The position numbers and the translations under genes were made by a program. Positions 1 to 8,418 of a stretch of DNA of 23,566 bases are shown here, in pieces; the stretch's first letter is position 1, and each line of letters begins with the position of its first letter. The DNA is from VAXT01 sp038040395 (lineage in GTDB: Bacteria > Actinomycetota > Thermoleophilia > Gaiellales > Gaiellaceae), in NCBI GenBank assembly GCA_038040395.1, contig JBBPIJ010000025.1, forward strand, positions 1 to 23,566. The letters run 5' to 3'. The notes beneath the pieces are model-generated. The model did not search any database and was not told the DNA's origin. It was given only the letters and a program-made list of their open reading frames with translations.

Positions 1-22
1 CCGTCTTCACCGTGCTGGCTAC

Positions 23-1954
23 TCAGAGGCTCTGCGGATCCACGTCGACGACGGCCGAGAGGACTGCCTCGCGCATCGCCGGGGCGCCTGCGCCGAGCAA
101 CTTGGCCGCACGGGATGCGACCTCGCGGGGGCGTTCCGTCTTCACGACGAGCTGTGCGCGGTGCCGGCCCCGGAGCCGAAAGAGCTCCGCCGGGCCGAGG
201 AGGTCCCCGGCCACGCCTGCGAGCCCGTCGGCGAGCTCTCGACCCGCCTGCATGACGTCATCCCGATCCGGGCCGGAGACGAGGATCCGCACGATGTGCC
301 TGAACGGCGGGTAGCCGAGCTCCTTCCGCCGCTCGAGCTCTCCCGTCAAGAAGCCCTCCACGTCGTGCCGGGCGGCGAGGGCGACCGCGCGAGACTCGGG
401 CTGGAAGCTCTGGACGAGCACGCGACCCGGCGCATCGCGCCCGCTGCGGCCGGCGAGCTGCGTGACGAGCTGGAATGTTCGCTCCTCCGCGCGGAAGTCC
501 GGGACGCCCAGTCCCGTATCCGCATCGATCACCGCTGCGAGCGACACTCCGGTGAAGTGGTGCCCCTTCCCGACGATCTGCGTGCCCACGAGGACAGCCC
601 GGTCGGCAGCGGCGAAGTCGCGCAGCGTCTCCATGAGAGCCCCGCGCTCGGCGACCGCGTCGGCATCGAGCCGGAAGCGCTTCAGCTCGGGCACTCGCTC
701 TTCCAGCTCGCGCTCGAGCCGTTGCGTCCCGGCACCGATTCGTGCCAGCTCGACCGAGCCGCACTCGGGACAGGCTTCGGGCATGGGCTCGACGAACGCG
801 CAGTGGTGGCAGTGCAGCAGCTCGTCCCGGTGGAGGACGAGCGCGACGTCGCAATTCGGACAGCGGCGCGTCTCGCCGCAGGCGCGGCAGTGCAGAGCGG
901 GCGCCATTCCGCGGCGGTTGAGGAGCAGGATCGCCTTCCCGCCGCCTTCTGCCAGCTTGCCGAGCTCGGCCAGCAGCGGAGCCGAGAGCGGATAACCGGC
1001 TTCTCCGCGCAGGTCGACGATCCTCACGGGCGGCAGGTCGGCACCGACCCGCTCCCCGAGATCGAGCCGCTCGAGCGCCTGCCAGCTCTCCGGCCTCGGA
1101 GTCGCGCTTCCGTAGATCGCCACCGCGCCCTCCAGCAACGCGCGCTTCGCCGCGACCGTCCGGGCGTCGTAGCGTGGGTCGGACTCCTGCTTGTACGCGG
1201 CATCGTGCTCCTCGTCGACGCAGACGAGCCCAAGCCGAGGCAGAGGAGCGAAGATCGCCGAGCGCGCTCCGATCACGATCGGCGCGGCTCCGGAAGCGAT
1301 CCGCTCGCGTTCGTCGCGGCGCTCGGCCTCGGTCAGCGACGAGTGGAGGATCGCCACCCGGTCGCCGAAGCGAGCGCGGAAGCGGCCGACCGTCTGCGGC
1401 GCCAGCGAGATCTCGGGGACGAGGACGATCACGCCGAGCCCCCGCTCGAGCGCATCGCCAGCTGCCTGGAGGTAGACCTCGGTCTTCCCGCTCCCGGTCG
1501 CGCCGTAGAGCAGGAAATGTCCCCCGCCTCCCTCGGACGCCTCGCGCAGCCGGGTGAGCGCGCGCTCCTGCGACGCGGTGAGGTGCTCCGGCTCGGGCTC
1601 ACCCGGCAGCGAGTCCCGCTCGGCCGGCTGCGGGAGTACCTTGCGCCGCTCGCGCTTCGACGGGGCAACGAGGGCAAGGGCGCGGCCCGGTGTGGAGCCG
1701 TAGTAGTCCGCGACCCAGAGCGCGAGGTCGACGAGCGCGGGAGGAATCGACTCCTCGAGCCGCTCGATCGGCGCCACCTTGATCCCGGCGGGAGGCTCGT
1801 CGCCGACGTCGATCACGACGCCGCGCTGCTTCGCGCCGCGGAGGCGGACACCGACGACGGCTCCCCGCTCCACCTCGTCAGGCACCTCGTACGTGAACGG
1901 ACGCGCCAGGGCGCGCGTCGTCACAAGCGGGTACACGGAGGCGAAGCGGCTCAC
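23..1954 (-). CDS. priA: Primosomal protein N' (PriA, replication restart helicase)
   Basis: The 643-residue product is a 3'-to-5' superfamily 2 DNA helicase that reloads the replisome at stalled forks. An N-terminal DNA-binding region (about 1-105) precedes the helicase core. Walker A GATGSGKT is at 151-158 and the DEEH box at 247-250. Eight cysteines in four CxxC pairs (356/359, 365/368, 382/385, 395/398) form the two zinc sites expected of PriA. The segment GTQIVGKGHHF marks the C-terminal helicase lobe. The start is a GTG 16 bp downstream of the FTR1-type permease gene, so the two may be co-transcribed; no strong Shine-Dalgarno sequence is visible. Length is close to normal for the family. 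From general knowledge, many actinobacterial PriA proteins have lost the ATPase motifs, but this one keeps them. The family assignment is firm. Confidence 0.96.
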   Translation of the reverse strand: MSRFASVYPLVTTRALARPFTYEVPDEVERGAVVGVRLRGAKQRGVVIDVGDEPPAGIKVAPIERLEESIPPALVDLALWVADYYGSTPGRALALVAPSKRERRKVLPQPAERDSLPGEPEPEHLTASQERALTRLREASEGGGGHFLLYGATGSGKTEVYLQAAGDALERGLGVIVLVPEISLAPQTVGRFRARFGDRVAILHSSLTEAERRDERERIASGAAPIVIGARSAIFAPLPRLGLVCVDEEHDAAYKQESDPRYDARTVAAKRALLEGAVAIYGSATPRPESWQALERLDLGERVGADLPPVRIVDLRGEAGYPLSAPLLAELGKLAEGGGKAILLLNRRGMAPALHCRACGETRRCPNCDVALVLHRDELLHCHHCAFVEPMPEACPECGSVELARIGAGTQRLERELEERVPELKRFRLDADAVAERGALMETLRDFAAADRAVLVGTQIVGKGHHFTGVSLAAVIDADTGLGVPDFRAEERTFQLVTQLAGRSGRDAPGRVLVQSFQPESRAVALAARHDVEGFLTGELERRKELGYPPFRHIVRILVSGPDRDDVMQAGRELADGLAGVAGDLLGPAELFRLRGRHRAQLVVKTERPREVASRAAKLLGAGAPAMREAVLSAVVDVDPQSL

Positions 1955-1970
1955 GCCGCCCAGCCTATGG

Positions 1971-2687
1971 CTAGGACGTGACGGGCTTCTTCGCCGGGCG
2001 CAAGTAGAAGTACAGCGTCGGAGCCGCGAGCGCCGCGAAGGCCCCCATCAGGAGCAGCGTGCTCTCCGGGAAGACGCCTGCCTCGCCGAACTCGTGGAGC
2101 CCCTGGGCGAGCAGCCAGCCGGCAAAGGCGAGGAGCAGCACGCTCGTCACCGTGAAGAACTTCCGCAGATCGAGCCGAGAAGCGCCTCGATAGAAGAGGT
2201 AGCCGAGCATGACCGCACCCGTGAGCCCGATGACGGCGCTCGTGCCGGCGAGGAGCCGGTTCGACCCCTCGACCGTCCCGAAGAGGAAGAGCGCGGTCTC
2301 GACGCCTTCGCGCAGCACTCCGACGAAGGCGACCAGGGCGAGCGCAACCGAGGATCCCATCGCGAGCGCGTGCTCGACCTGGCCCTCGAGCTCCTTCTTG
2401 ATGAAGCGGGCCTGGCGGCGCATCCAGAAGATCATCCAGGTGAGAAGTGCGGCGGCAACGAGCATCGCGCTTCCCTCGAAGATCGCCTCCGAGCGGCCTT
2501 CGAGCTCGGCGCCGATCACGAAGAGGAGCGTGCCTGTGAGAACGCTGAGCGCAAGCGCGAGCCCCGCGCCGATCCAGACCGGCGTGAATGCCTCCCGGCG
2601 CCCGGCGCGGTTCAGGAATGCGAGAACGATTCCCACGATGAGGGACGCCTCGAAGCCTTCTCTCAACATCACGATTCCTGCGCCCAC
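1971..2687 (-). CDS. FTR1/EfeU-type iron permease
   Basis: The product is a 238-residue integral membrane protein of the FTR1 family, which imports iron across the cytoplasmic membrane. The two REXXE iron-ligand motifs that define the family are present: REGFE at 9-13 in the first helix and REGVE at 126-130 in the fourth. About seven hydrophobic segments can be counted, and there is no large extracytoplasmic domain. I chose GTG at 2687 because AAGGAGG lies 3 nt upstream; the ATG at 2669 and a longer frame to 2738 are also possible, but the longer one would run through the operator. No efeO or efeB partner is adjacent. It is divergent from a DtxR-family regulator gene with a palindromic operator between them, so metal-dependent repression is likely. 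Strong family call; substrate inferred. Confidence 0.9.
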   Translation of the reverse strand: MGAGIVMLREGFEASLIVGIVLAFLNRAGRREAFTPVWIGAGLALALSVLTGTLLFVIGAELEGRSEAIFEGSAMLVAAALLTWMIFWMRRQARFIKKELEGQVEHALAMGSSVALALVAFVGVLREGVETALFLFGTVEGSNRLLAGTSAVIGLTGAVMLGYLFYRGASRLDLRKFFTVTSVLLLAFAGWLLAQGLHEFGEAGVFPESTLLLMGAFAALAAPTLYFYLRPAKKPVTS

Positions 2688-2705
2688 GGTCCTCCTTCGA
2701 TCTCC

Positions 2706-2723
2706 TGTAAGGGCTACCTTACA
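2706..2723. promoter_or_regulatory. Candidate DtxR/IdeR-type operator between permease and regulator genes
   Basis: TGTAAGGGCTACCTTACA is a perfect inverted repeat with 7-bp arms (TGTAAGG/CCTTACA) around GCTA. It lies 18 bp before the GTG of the permease and 28 bp before the ATG of the regulator, and it runs into the -35 region expected for the regulator's promoter. The arm and centre pattern (AGG, a short core with GCTA, CCT) resembles iron-box operators of the DtxR/IdeR type. Position and symmetry suggest one dimer site controlling both divergent genes. Binding itself is inferred. Confidence 0.75.
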
Positions 2724-2738
2724 CCGGCCGCGGGGCAC

Positions 2739-2744
2739 TATATT
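2739..2744 (+). promoter_or_regulatory. -10 element of the metalloregulator gene (likely leaderless)
   Basis: TATATT ends 7 nt before the ATG at 2752, and there is no Shine-Dalgarno sequence between them. Transcription would start at or within a base or two of the ATG, giving a leaderless mRNA. The expected -35 position, around 2716-2721, falls inside the inverted-repeat operator, consistent with autorepression. No consensus -35 is visible. Confidence 0.55.
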
Positions 2745-2751
2745 CGAACCG

Positions 2752-3435
2752 ATGGCTCAGCGTCACTCGATCGACGAGTACCTCGAGACGATCTACTTCC
2801 TCGCCTTCCCGATCGGGGAGTACAGCCCGCAGTCGGGCGGCTCCCCCACGCTCGCCTCGCGCGTCGCCGAGATGCTCGGCGTCTCGCGCGCGTCGGCCGG
2901 CGAGATGCTGAAGCGGCTCGAGAAGGAGGGCCTCGTCCGCCGCGGAGAGCACAAAGAGGCATTGCTCACGCCGTCGGGGCGCAAGCGCGCCGAGCGCGTC
3001 GTCCGCAAGCACAGGATCGTCGAGCGCCTCCTCACGGACTTCATGGGCTACACGGCCGCCGAGGCACACGTCTTCGCCGACGACATCGGCGAGACGTTCT
3101 CCGACGAGATGGTCGAGCGCATGGAGGAGAAGCTCGGCTACCCCGACCGCTGTCCGCACGGTTGGCCGGTCGATCCTGCCTTCGAGCAGGAAGAGAACAA
3201 GGAGCTCGCGCCGCTGGCCGAGCTCGAGCCTGGAAAGCGCGCGACGATCATCCGCCTCGCCGAGCACGATGGCGACCTGCTCCACTGGTTCTACGAGGAG
3301 GGGTTCGTACCCGGGACGAAGATCCAGCTGCGCGAGGCTCAGCCGGCCGCGGGGCAGTTCACGGTCAAGGTCGGCAAGCGCGAGCAGGCGATCGGTGAAA
3401 AAGCCGCCGCCGGCTTGTTCGTCAGGCCCGGCTAG
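2752..3435 (+). CDS. DtxR/MntR-family metal-dependent transcriptional regulator
   Basis: The 227-residue product has the three-part DtxR layout: winged helix-turn-helix (about 1-75), metal-binding and dimerization domain (about 76-145) and a C-terminal FeoA/SH3-like domain (about 150-227). It should repress metal-uptake genes when loaded with Fe2+ or Mn2+. Aligned from memory, H87, E91 and H106 match the conserved ancillary-site ligands. The primary-site positions are unusual: E9 where DtxR has Met10, D110 where DtxR has Cys102, and G113 and E114 where DtxR has Glu-His. A loop of about 12 residues rich in Gly, Ser and Pro (20-32) is inserted before the recognition helices. The gene is divergent from the FTR1 permease gene, shares a palindromic operator with it, and overlaps the 3' end of metK by 14 bp. 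Family certain; metal specificity open. Confidence 0.92.
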   Translation: MAQRHSIDEYLETIYFLAFPIGEYSPQSGGSPTLASRVAEMLGVSRASAGEMLKRLEKEGLVRRGEHKEALLTPSGRKRAERVVRKHRIVERLLTDFMGYTAAEAHVFADDIGETFSDEMVERMEEKLGYPDRCPHGWPVDPAFEQEENKELAPLAELEPGKRATIIRLAEHDGDLLHWFYEEGFVPGTKIQLREAQPAAGQFTVKVGKREQAIGEKAAAGLFVRPG

Positions 3436-4675
3436 CTGCCGGCTCGTTCAGGCCGGCCGCGGCGCGCAGCGCATCGGTCTTGTCGGTGCGCTCCCACGTG
3501 AAGTCTCGGTCGTCGCGGCCGAAATGGCCATAAGCAGCGGTTTTTGAGTAGATCGGGCGCTGTAGGTCGAGGTCGCGAATGATCGCGCCGGGCCGCAGAT
3601 CGAAGTGCTCCTTGACGAGCTCCTCGATGCGCGTGACCGGGATCTTCTCGGTGCCGAACGTCTGCACGGCGACGGATACCGGGTGAGCAACGCCGATCGC
3701 ATACGCGACGTTGACCTCGATCCGGTCGGCCAGGTCGGCGGCGACGAGGTTCTTCGCCACGTAACGGGCCGCGTAGGCGGCGGAGCGGTCGACCTTCGTC
3801 GGGTCCTTGCCGGAGAAGGCTCCTCCGCCGTGCCGCGAGGCGCCGCCGTAGGTGTCGACGATGATCTTGCGGCCCGTGAGCCCCGTGTCGCCCATCGGGC
3901 CCCCGAGCACGAACTTGCCGGTCGGGTTGACGTAGACGAACTCGCGCTCCTCGAGCCGCTTCTCGTCGTAGAGATCGCGGGGCAGGATCGGGCGCAAGAT
4001 GTGCTCGATGATGTCCGGCTTGATCATCGAGTCGGCGTCCAGACCCTCCGAGTGCTGGGTGGAAACGAGCACGCGGTCGATCTCCACGGGTCGCTGGATC
4101 CCGTGCTCGTCCACCTCGTAGCGCACGGTCACCTGCGCCTTCCCGTCGGGCCGCAGGTACGGGAGGATCCCGGCTTTGCGCACCTCCGCGAGTCGCTTGC
4201 AGATCTTGTGCGCGAGCATGATCGGCATCGGCATCACCTCGGGCGTCTCTCGCGTCGCGTACCCGAACATCATCCCCTGGTCGCCCGCGCCGAGCTTGTC
4301 GAGCGGGTCGTCGTCGCCGGGGTCGTGCTGCACCTCGTACGAGGCGTCCACGCCCTGGGCGATGTCCGGCGACTGCTCGTCGATCGCGACGACGACGCCG
4401 CACGTGGTCGCGTCGAAGCCCCACTCCGAGTGCGTGTAGCCGATCTGTGTGATCCGATCGCGAACGATCCGCGCGACGTCGACGTACGTCTCGGTCGTGA
4501 TCTCGCCGGCGACGACGACGAGGCCGGTCGTGATCAGCGTCTCGCAGGCGACCCGGCCGTTGACGTCGTCCGTGAGGACGGCGTCGAGAACCGAGTCCGA
4601 GATCTGGTCGGCGATCTTGTCGGGGTGCCCTTCGGTGACGGACTCCGAGGTGAAGAGGAATTCGCGCTCAACCAC
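3422..4675 (-). CDS. metK: S-adenosylmethionine synthetase (methionine adenosyltransferase)
   Basis: This 417-residue cytosolic enzyme makes S-adenosylmethionine from methionine and ATP. The ATP/methionine motif GHPDK is at 16-20, the signature GAGDQG at 129-134, and the glycine-rich segment GGGAFSGKDPTKVDRS near 275-290. I chose the GTG at 4675, which gives the normal family N-terminus (MVEREFLFTSESVTEGHPDK). The longer open frame upstream lies inside the lipoprotein gene in another frame and is not coding. It starts 11 bp after that gene's stop with no obvious ribosome binding site, suggesting translation coupled to the upstream gene. Its 3' end overlaps the end of the convergent regulator gene. 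No SAM riboswitch is visible in front of it. Confidence 0.97.
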   Translation of the reverse strand: MVEREFLFTSESVTEGHPDKIADQISDSVLDAVLTDDVNGRVACETLITTGLVVVAGEITTETYVDVARIVRDRITQIGYTHSEWGFDATTCGVVVAIDEQSPDIAQGVDASYEVQHDPGDDDPLDKLGAGDQGMMFGYATRETPEVMPMPIMLAHKICKRLAEVRKAGILPYLRPDGKAQVTVRYEVDEHGIQRPVEIDRVLVSTQHSEGLDADSMIKPDIIEHILRPILPRDLYDEKRLEEREFVYVNPTGKFVLGGPMGDTGLTGRKIIVDTYGGASRHGGGAFSGKDPTKVDRSAAYAARYVAKNLVAADLADRIEVNVAYAIGVAHPVSVAVQTFGTEKIPVTRIEELVKEHFDLRPGAIIRDLDLQRPIYSKTAAYGHFGRDDRDFTWERTDKTDALRAAAGLNEPAASRA

Positions 4676-4686
4676 GGCGGCGAAGG

Positions 4687-6159
4687 CTAGTCGATCTGCA
4701 GGAAGGCGGTGAACGACCCGGTGCGGCCGTCGCTCTCGGCCCATGCGAGGAACGAGCCGAGCGGCTCGAGGTTCGCGCGAATCTCGGCTGGGATCGACGT
4801 TCCGGAGGCGTCGGCCAGGCCCAGGATCATCGGGATGGCGTCCTCGAGGTCGATCCAAATGAAGCCCGCGCTCTTTTTGGGAAGACCTGCTGCGTCTCGC
4901 GCGCTCTTGAAGCCGTCGTCGTCGCCGAGCCGCGGGCCGTCGCCACGCAACTTCGAGATGGCGTCCTGCCCGGTCGTGAGGACGACCTTGTCGTCGAAGC
5001 CGGCGGTGCGCAGCTGAATCGCGCCCAGGTCGATGCACTTGACGGCGGCTCCCGCTTCCTTGGGAGGGGCATGGCAGGGCTGGGTCGGGAGCGTTTTCGT
5101 CAGAGCGTCGAGTGTCGTGTTCACGCGGCCGAGGACCTCCTGCTCGTCCGGTGCGTCAACGAGGAGCGTGACCTCGGGAATGGGCGAGCCGGGGCGGACG
5201 TAGAGGCCGACCTCGTGCGAGAAGAGATCGATCAGGCTGTCGATGCGGAAACCGAGCATGCGTTCGAGCTCGCCGAGGCTCTCGCCGAAGCTCCCGTCCC
5301 GTTTGAGGTCCTCCATCTGCTGCTCGAACTCGTCGCCGCCGCGGAACGTGAGGAAGGCGACCGCGTCCGAAGGCACATCGGCGACGAGCTTCGACTCGAA
5401 TGACTCGATCTTGGTCTTCGGCGTGTCTTCAGCGCGAGCGGCGCCGACGAGCCGGAAGCCGCTTTCCTCTGCTGAAAACGCGGCAGACAGGAACTCCGGC
5501 TTTTGGCCCGTCCCCAGCTGGAGCGGACTCATCCCGGGAACGCCGCCCTGCAGGGCCTCGACAATGCTCTTTCCGCGCGCATAGACATGGACGAGCGCGT
5601 CGTCGGGAAGCTCGGCGAGGGCATCCTTGAAGACCGAGTTGTCGGCCAGCTTCTCGCCCGACGCAGCTTGCTCCTGGAAGCGATCGAGCTTCTCCTGTGT
5701 GTCCGAAATGACGAACCAGCCGTCCCGCTCTTCGAACACAGCCTGATCGGGCCCTGTCTTGTTCGCCTTCTCGATCAAGCGCCGGAACGCATCCGCATCC
5801 TTCGGCTTCGTCACCGCGACCGCGTTCGATCCGCCGTTCGCGAAGTCCAGCAAGACCACGTCGATCTCGTCTCCGAGCGCCGGCTTGACGTCGCTCTCGT
5901 AGTCGATGCCCGTCTGCTGCAGAGATGAGCGAATCATCGAGACGAGCTGCGGACGAGCAGGGAACTTGCTCAGGAGCTTGTCGACCTGCTGCCATTGGTC
6001 CGAGCTGAGGTCGGAGTCGATCGAGACGAAGACAGGCGCGCTCGCCGAGACGATCTCCGCTCCACCGCTCGCAGCTGCCTGCTTCTTCGCCCCGCAACCG
6101 GAAACGGCTAGCGCAAAGGCGATGAGCAGACCGATGCGGGCGACGCGCATGCCGGACAT
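4687..6159 (-). CDS. DUF3352-like lipoprotein
   Basis: The 490-residue product begins with a lipoprotein signal: a short basic start, the hydrophobic run IGLLIAFALAV and the lipobox VSGC followed by GAKK. It should be lipid-anchored on the outer face of the membrane. The body alternates strands and helices over its whole length without catalytic motifs I recognise; segments such as SAPVFVSIDSDLSS, DALVHVYARGKSIVEAL and AVAFLTFRGG look like DUF3352-type proteins, which have no assigned function. Two starts are possible: ATG at 6159, one base after the gpsA stop, or ATG at 6150 with AGGA 8 nt upstream; both keep the signal peptide. The position between gpsA and metK suggests co-transcription. 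Lipoprotein status is solid, family moderately so. Confidence 0.85.
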   Translation of the reverse strand: MSGMRVARIGLLIAFALAVSGCGAKKQAAASGGAEIVSASAPVFVSIDSDLSSDQWQQVDKLLSKFPARPQLVSMIRSSLQQTGIDYESDVKPALGDEIDVVLLDFANGGSNAVAVTKPKDADAFRRLIEKANKTGPDQAVFEERDGWFVISDTQEKLDRFQEQAASGEKLADNSVFKDALAELPDDALVHVYARGKSIVEALQGGVPGMSPLQLGTGQKPEFLSAAFSAEESGFRLVGAARAEDTPKTKIESFESKLVADVPSDAVAFLTFRGGDEFEQQMEDLKRDGSFGESLGELERMLGFRIDSLIDLFSHEVGLYVRPGSPIPEVTLLVDAPDEQEVLGRVNTTLDALTKTLPTQPCHAPPKEAGAAVKCIDLGAIQLRTAGFDDKVVLTTGQDAISKLRGDGPRLGDDDGFKSARDAAGLPKKSAGFIWIDLEDAIPMILGLADASGTSIPAEIRANLEPLGSFLAWAESDGRTGSFTAFLQID

Positions 6160-6160
6160 C

Positions 6161-7114
6161 CTATTCGGCGGTCGGACGCCTCCCCATGAGATTTGCGATC
6201 AGCTCGTCGAGGCTTCGGCCGTCAAGGATGTCGCACACGGAGTTCGTGATCGGCATCTCGACGCCGACGCGCTGTGAGAGCTCCCGCAGCACAGGAGCCG
6301 TCGTCAAGCCCTCAACGGTGCCGATCTGCGCGGCCGTGTCCGCAGGCGAGGTGCCCTGCGCGATCAGCTCGCCGGCCCGCCGGTTTCGCCCCAGATGCGA
6401 CCAGCACGTTGCGATCAGGTCGCCGATTCCGGCGAGCCCGGCGAAGGTCTCGGCGCGACCTCCGCAAGCTTCTCCGAGGCGCGCCATCTCGGCGAGCCCG
6501 CGGGTGACGATCCCGCTCTTCGCGTTGTCGCCGAGGCCCAGCCCGTCCACGCCCCCGGCCGCCAGCGCCATCACGTTCTTCGCCGCCGCGGCCAGCTCGG
6601 TGCCGACGACGTCCTGGTTCACGTAGACCCGGAAGATGAGCGAGTTGATCTCTCGCTGCAGCCGCTCCGCCAATTCGACGTCCTCGCTTGCGATGACTGC
6701 GGCCGCAGGCAGGCCGTGGCCGATCTCCTCGGCGAAGTTCGGCCCGGAGAGGACCGCGGCAGGACGGTCGCCGAGGAGGGTCGACAGCCGGCTTCCCGTT
6801 GACGGATCGAGCCCCTTGGTCAGGCTCAGAACCGGCCCGTCCTCCGGCAGGGCGGCGACCACCTCAGCGAATGCGTGGCTCGGCACCGCGATCACGATGA
6901 GCTCTGCTCCGTCGAAGGGCTGGTCGGCAAGCGGCGCCGCTGCGATTCCGTCGAGCGCGACGTCCGAGAGATACCGGGGGTTGCGCGCGGTCTCCTCGAT
7001 TGCCCGGGCCTGATCCGGATCGCGTGAGGCGAGTGTCACGTCGTGCCCCCGCGAGGCGAGCAGCTTCGCGAAAGCCGTCCCCCACGCTCCGGCGCCGACG
7101 ACGACGACCTTCAT
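6161..7114 (-). CDS. gpsA: Glycerol-3-phosphate dehydrogenase [NAD(P)+]
   Basis: This 317-residue cytosolic enzyme reduces dihydroxyacetone phosphate to sn-glycerol 3-phosphate, the backbone for phospholipids. The dinucleotide-binding motif GAGAWGTA is at 7-14, followed by the expected SRD segment. The catalytic-lysine region AAAKNVMALAAG and the C-terminal substrate region (GLAGIGDLIATC, RNRRAGE) match the family. Its ATG overlaps the der stop codon by 4 bp (ATGA). plsC, which uses products downstream of glycerol 3-phosphate, lies two genes upstream in the same transcription unit. Confidence 0.97.
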   Translation of the reverse strand: MKVVVVGAGAWGTAFAKLLASRGHDVTLASRDPDQARAIEETARNPRYLSDVALDGIAAAPLADQPFDGAELIVIAVPSHAFAEVVAALPEDGPVLSLTKGLDPSTGSRLSTLLGDRPAAVLSGPNFAEEIGHGLPAAAVIASEDVELAERLQREINSLIFRVYVNQDVVGTELAAAAKNVMALAAGGVDGLGLGDNAKSGIVTRGLAEMARLGEACGGRAETFAGLAGIGDLIATCWSHLGRNRRAGELIAQGTSPADTAAQIGTVEGLTTAPVLRELSQRVGVEMPITNSVCDILDGRSLDELIANLMGRRPTAE

Positions 7115-8418
7115 GAGCGCCTGACGAAGTCGATGGCCACGGGCACGCCCTCGAGGTCGAAGTGCCCGCGCAACTGGTTCTCGACCCAGTAGCCGTAGTC
7201 GCGGGTGATCAGGCCCGGGTCGTTGACGAAGAAGCGGAAGCGCGGAGGGCGCACGGTGGTCTGGGTTCCGTAGAGGAGGTTCAGCCGCTTGCCGTTTCGC
7301 GACGGAGGCTCGCGGACCTCCCGCAGCTCGCCGAGGAAGCGGTTCAGCTCGCCGGTGGGGATCCGCGTCGTGTGCTTCGCGTACAGCTCCTCCACTCGGT
7401 CGAGAACCTTCCCCACGCCGCGCATGGTCTTCGCCGAGGCGGCGGCAATCGGCGGTCGCTGGCGAAGGCGCGGTTCCAGCCGGTCACGAACCTCCTCGAT
7501 GCCGACCTCGGCGATGTCCCATTTCGAGAGGACGACGAGCGTCGAGGACATCGACTTGCGCGCAATGTCGGCAATCGCCAGGTCATGCTCGACGACGCCC
7601 TGGCTCGCGTCGACGAGGACGAGCACGACGTCCGCGCGCTCGGCAGCTTGCAGGGCCCGAAGCTCGGAGTAGTACTCGATCCCCTGCCTCTGGGCTTGCT
7701 TGCGCCGGAGGCCCGCCGTGTCGATGAGGACGAACGTCTTCTCGCCCCGCTTCAGGATCGTGTCGATCGAGTCCCTGGTCGTCCCCGGCTCCCTGGAGAC
7801 GATCACCCGCTCCTCGCCGAGAAGCGCGTTCAGGAGGCTCGACTTGCCGGCATTCGGCCGCCCTAGGATCGCCACCCTGATCGCCTCCTCCCCGGCTTCG
7901 GCCGGCCCGCTCCCCGGGAGGCGGGCGATGATCGCGTCGAGCAGGTCGCCCGTGCCGTGTCCGTGGATCGCCGAAAGCGGGATCGGGTCGCCGAGACCGA
8001 GCCGGTGGAACTCCATCGCCTCCGCCTCGCGACCGGGCTCGTCGATCTTGTTCGCGATCAGGAAGATTGGCTTGTGCGAGTGCCGCAGGATCGCCGCGAG
8101 CTCCTCGTCGCCGGGGGTGATCCCGGTGCGGGTGTCCACGACGAAGAGGATCAAGTCGGCTTCGGCGATCGCAGTTCGAGCCTGCTCGGCAACCTGCTTG
8201 GTCAGCGGCGAGCGGTCTGCGATGTCGACGCCGCCGGTGTCGACGAGCAGAAAGCGGTGCCCGGACCACTCGCAGACGACCTCCTTGCGGTCGCGTGTGA
8301 CGCCGGGGGTCTCGTGGACGACCGCCTGGCGCGAGCCGGTGAGCCGGTTGACGAGGGTGGACTTGCCGACGTTCGGGAACCCGACGACCGCCACGGTGCC
8401 GAGGAGCTCCTGGTTCAC
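7111..8418 (-). CDS. der: Ribosome biogenesis GTPase Der (EngA)
   Basis: The 435-residue product has the double GTPase arrangement unique to Der, needed for maturation of the 50S subunit. Domain 1 has GFPNVGKST at 13-21, DTGG at 60-63 and NKID at 123-126. Domain 2 has GRPNAGKSS at 186-194, DTAG at 233-236 and SKWD near 300. A KH-like domain follows (about 350-435), with the typical RFRFFVNDPGLI segment. The ATG overlaps the plsC stop by 4 bp. Length and motifs are complete. Confidence 0.97.
   Translation of the reverse strand: MNQELLGTVAVVGFPNVGKSTLVNRLTGSRQAVVHETPGVTRDRKEVVCEWSGHRFLLVDTGGVDIADRSPLTKQVAEQARTAIAEADLILFVVDTRTGITPGDEELAAILRHSHKPIFLIANKIDEPGREAEAMEFHRLGLGDPIPLSAIHGHGTGDLLDAIIARLPGSGPAEAGEEAIRVAILGRPNAGKSSLLNALLGEERVIVSREPGTTRDSIDTILKRGEKTFVLIDTAGLRRKQAQRQGIEYYSELRALQAAERADVVLVLVDASQGVVEHDLAIADIARKSMSSTLVVLSKWDIAEVGIEEVRDRLEPRLRQRPPIAAASAKTMRGVGKVLDRVEELYAKHTTRIPTGELNRFLGELREVREPPSRNGKRLNLLYGTQTTVRPPRFRFFVNDPGLITRDYGYWVENQLRGHFDLEGVPVAIDFVRRS

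Noticed and set aside
1..22. Partial gene at the left edge
   Set aside because: Only 22 bases after the priA stop; too short to identify anything.
161..1981. Long plus-strand open frame (606 codons) opposite priA
   Set aside because: Antisense shadow of a complete priA gene; composition is Arg/Glu/Leu-biased with no motif, as is usual for high-GC antisense frames.
4676..4686. SAM riboswitch in front of metK
   Set aside because: Only 11 bp separate metK from the upstream gene, leaving no room for one.
3422..5038. 538-codon extended MetK frame
   Set aside because: The extension lies over the lipoprotein gene in another frame; the family N-terminus begins at GTG 4675.
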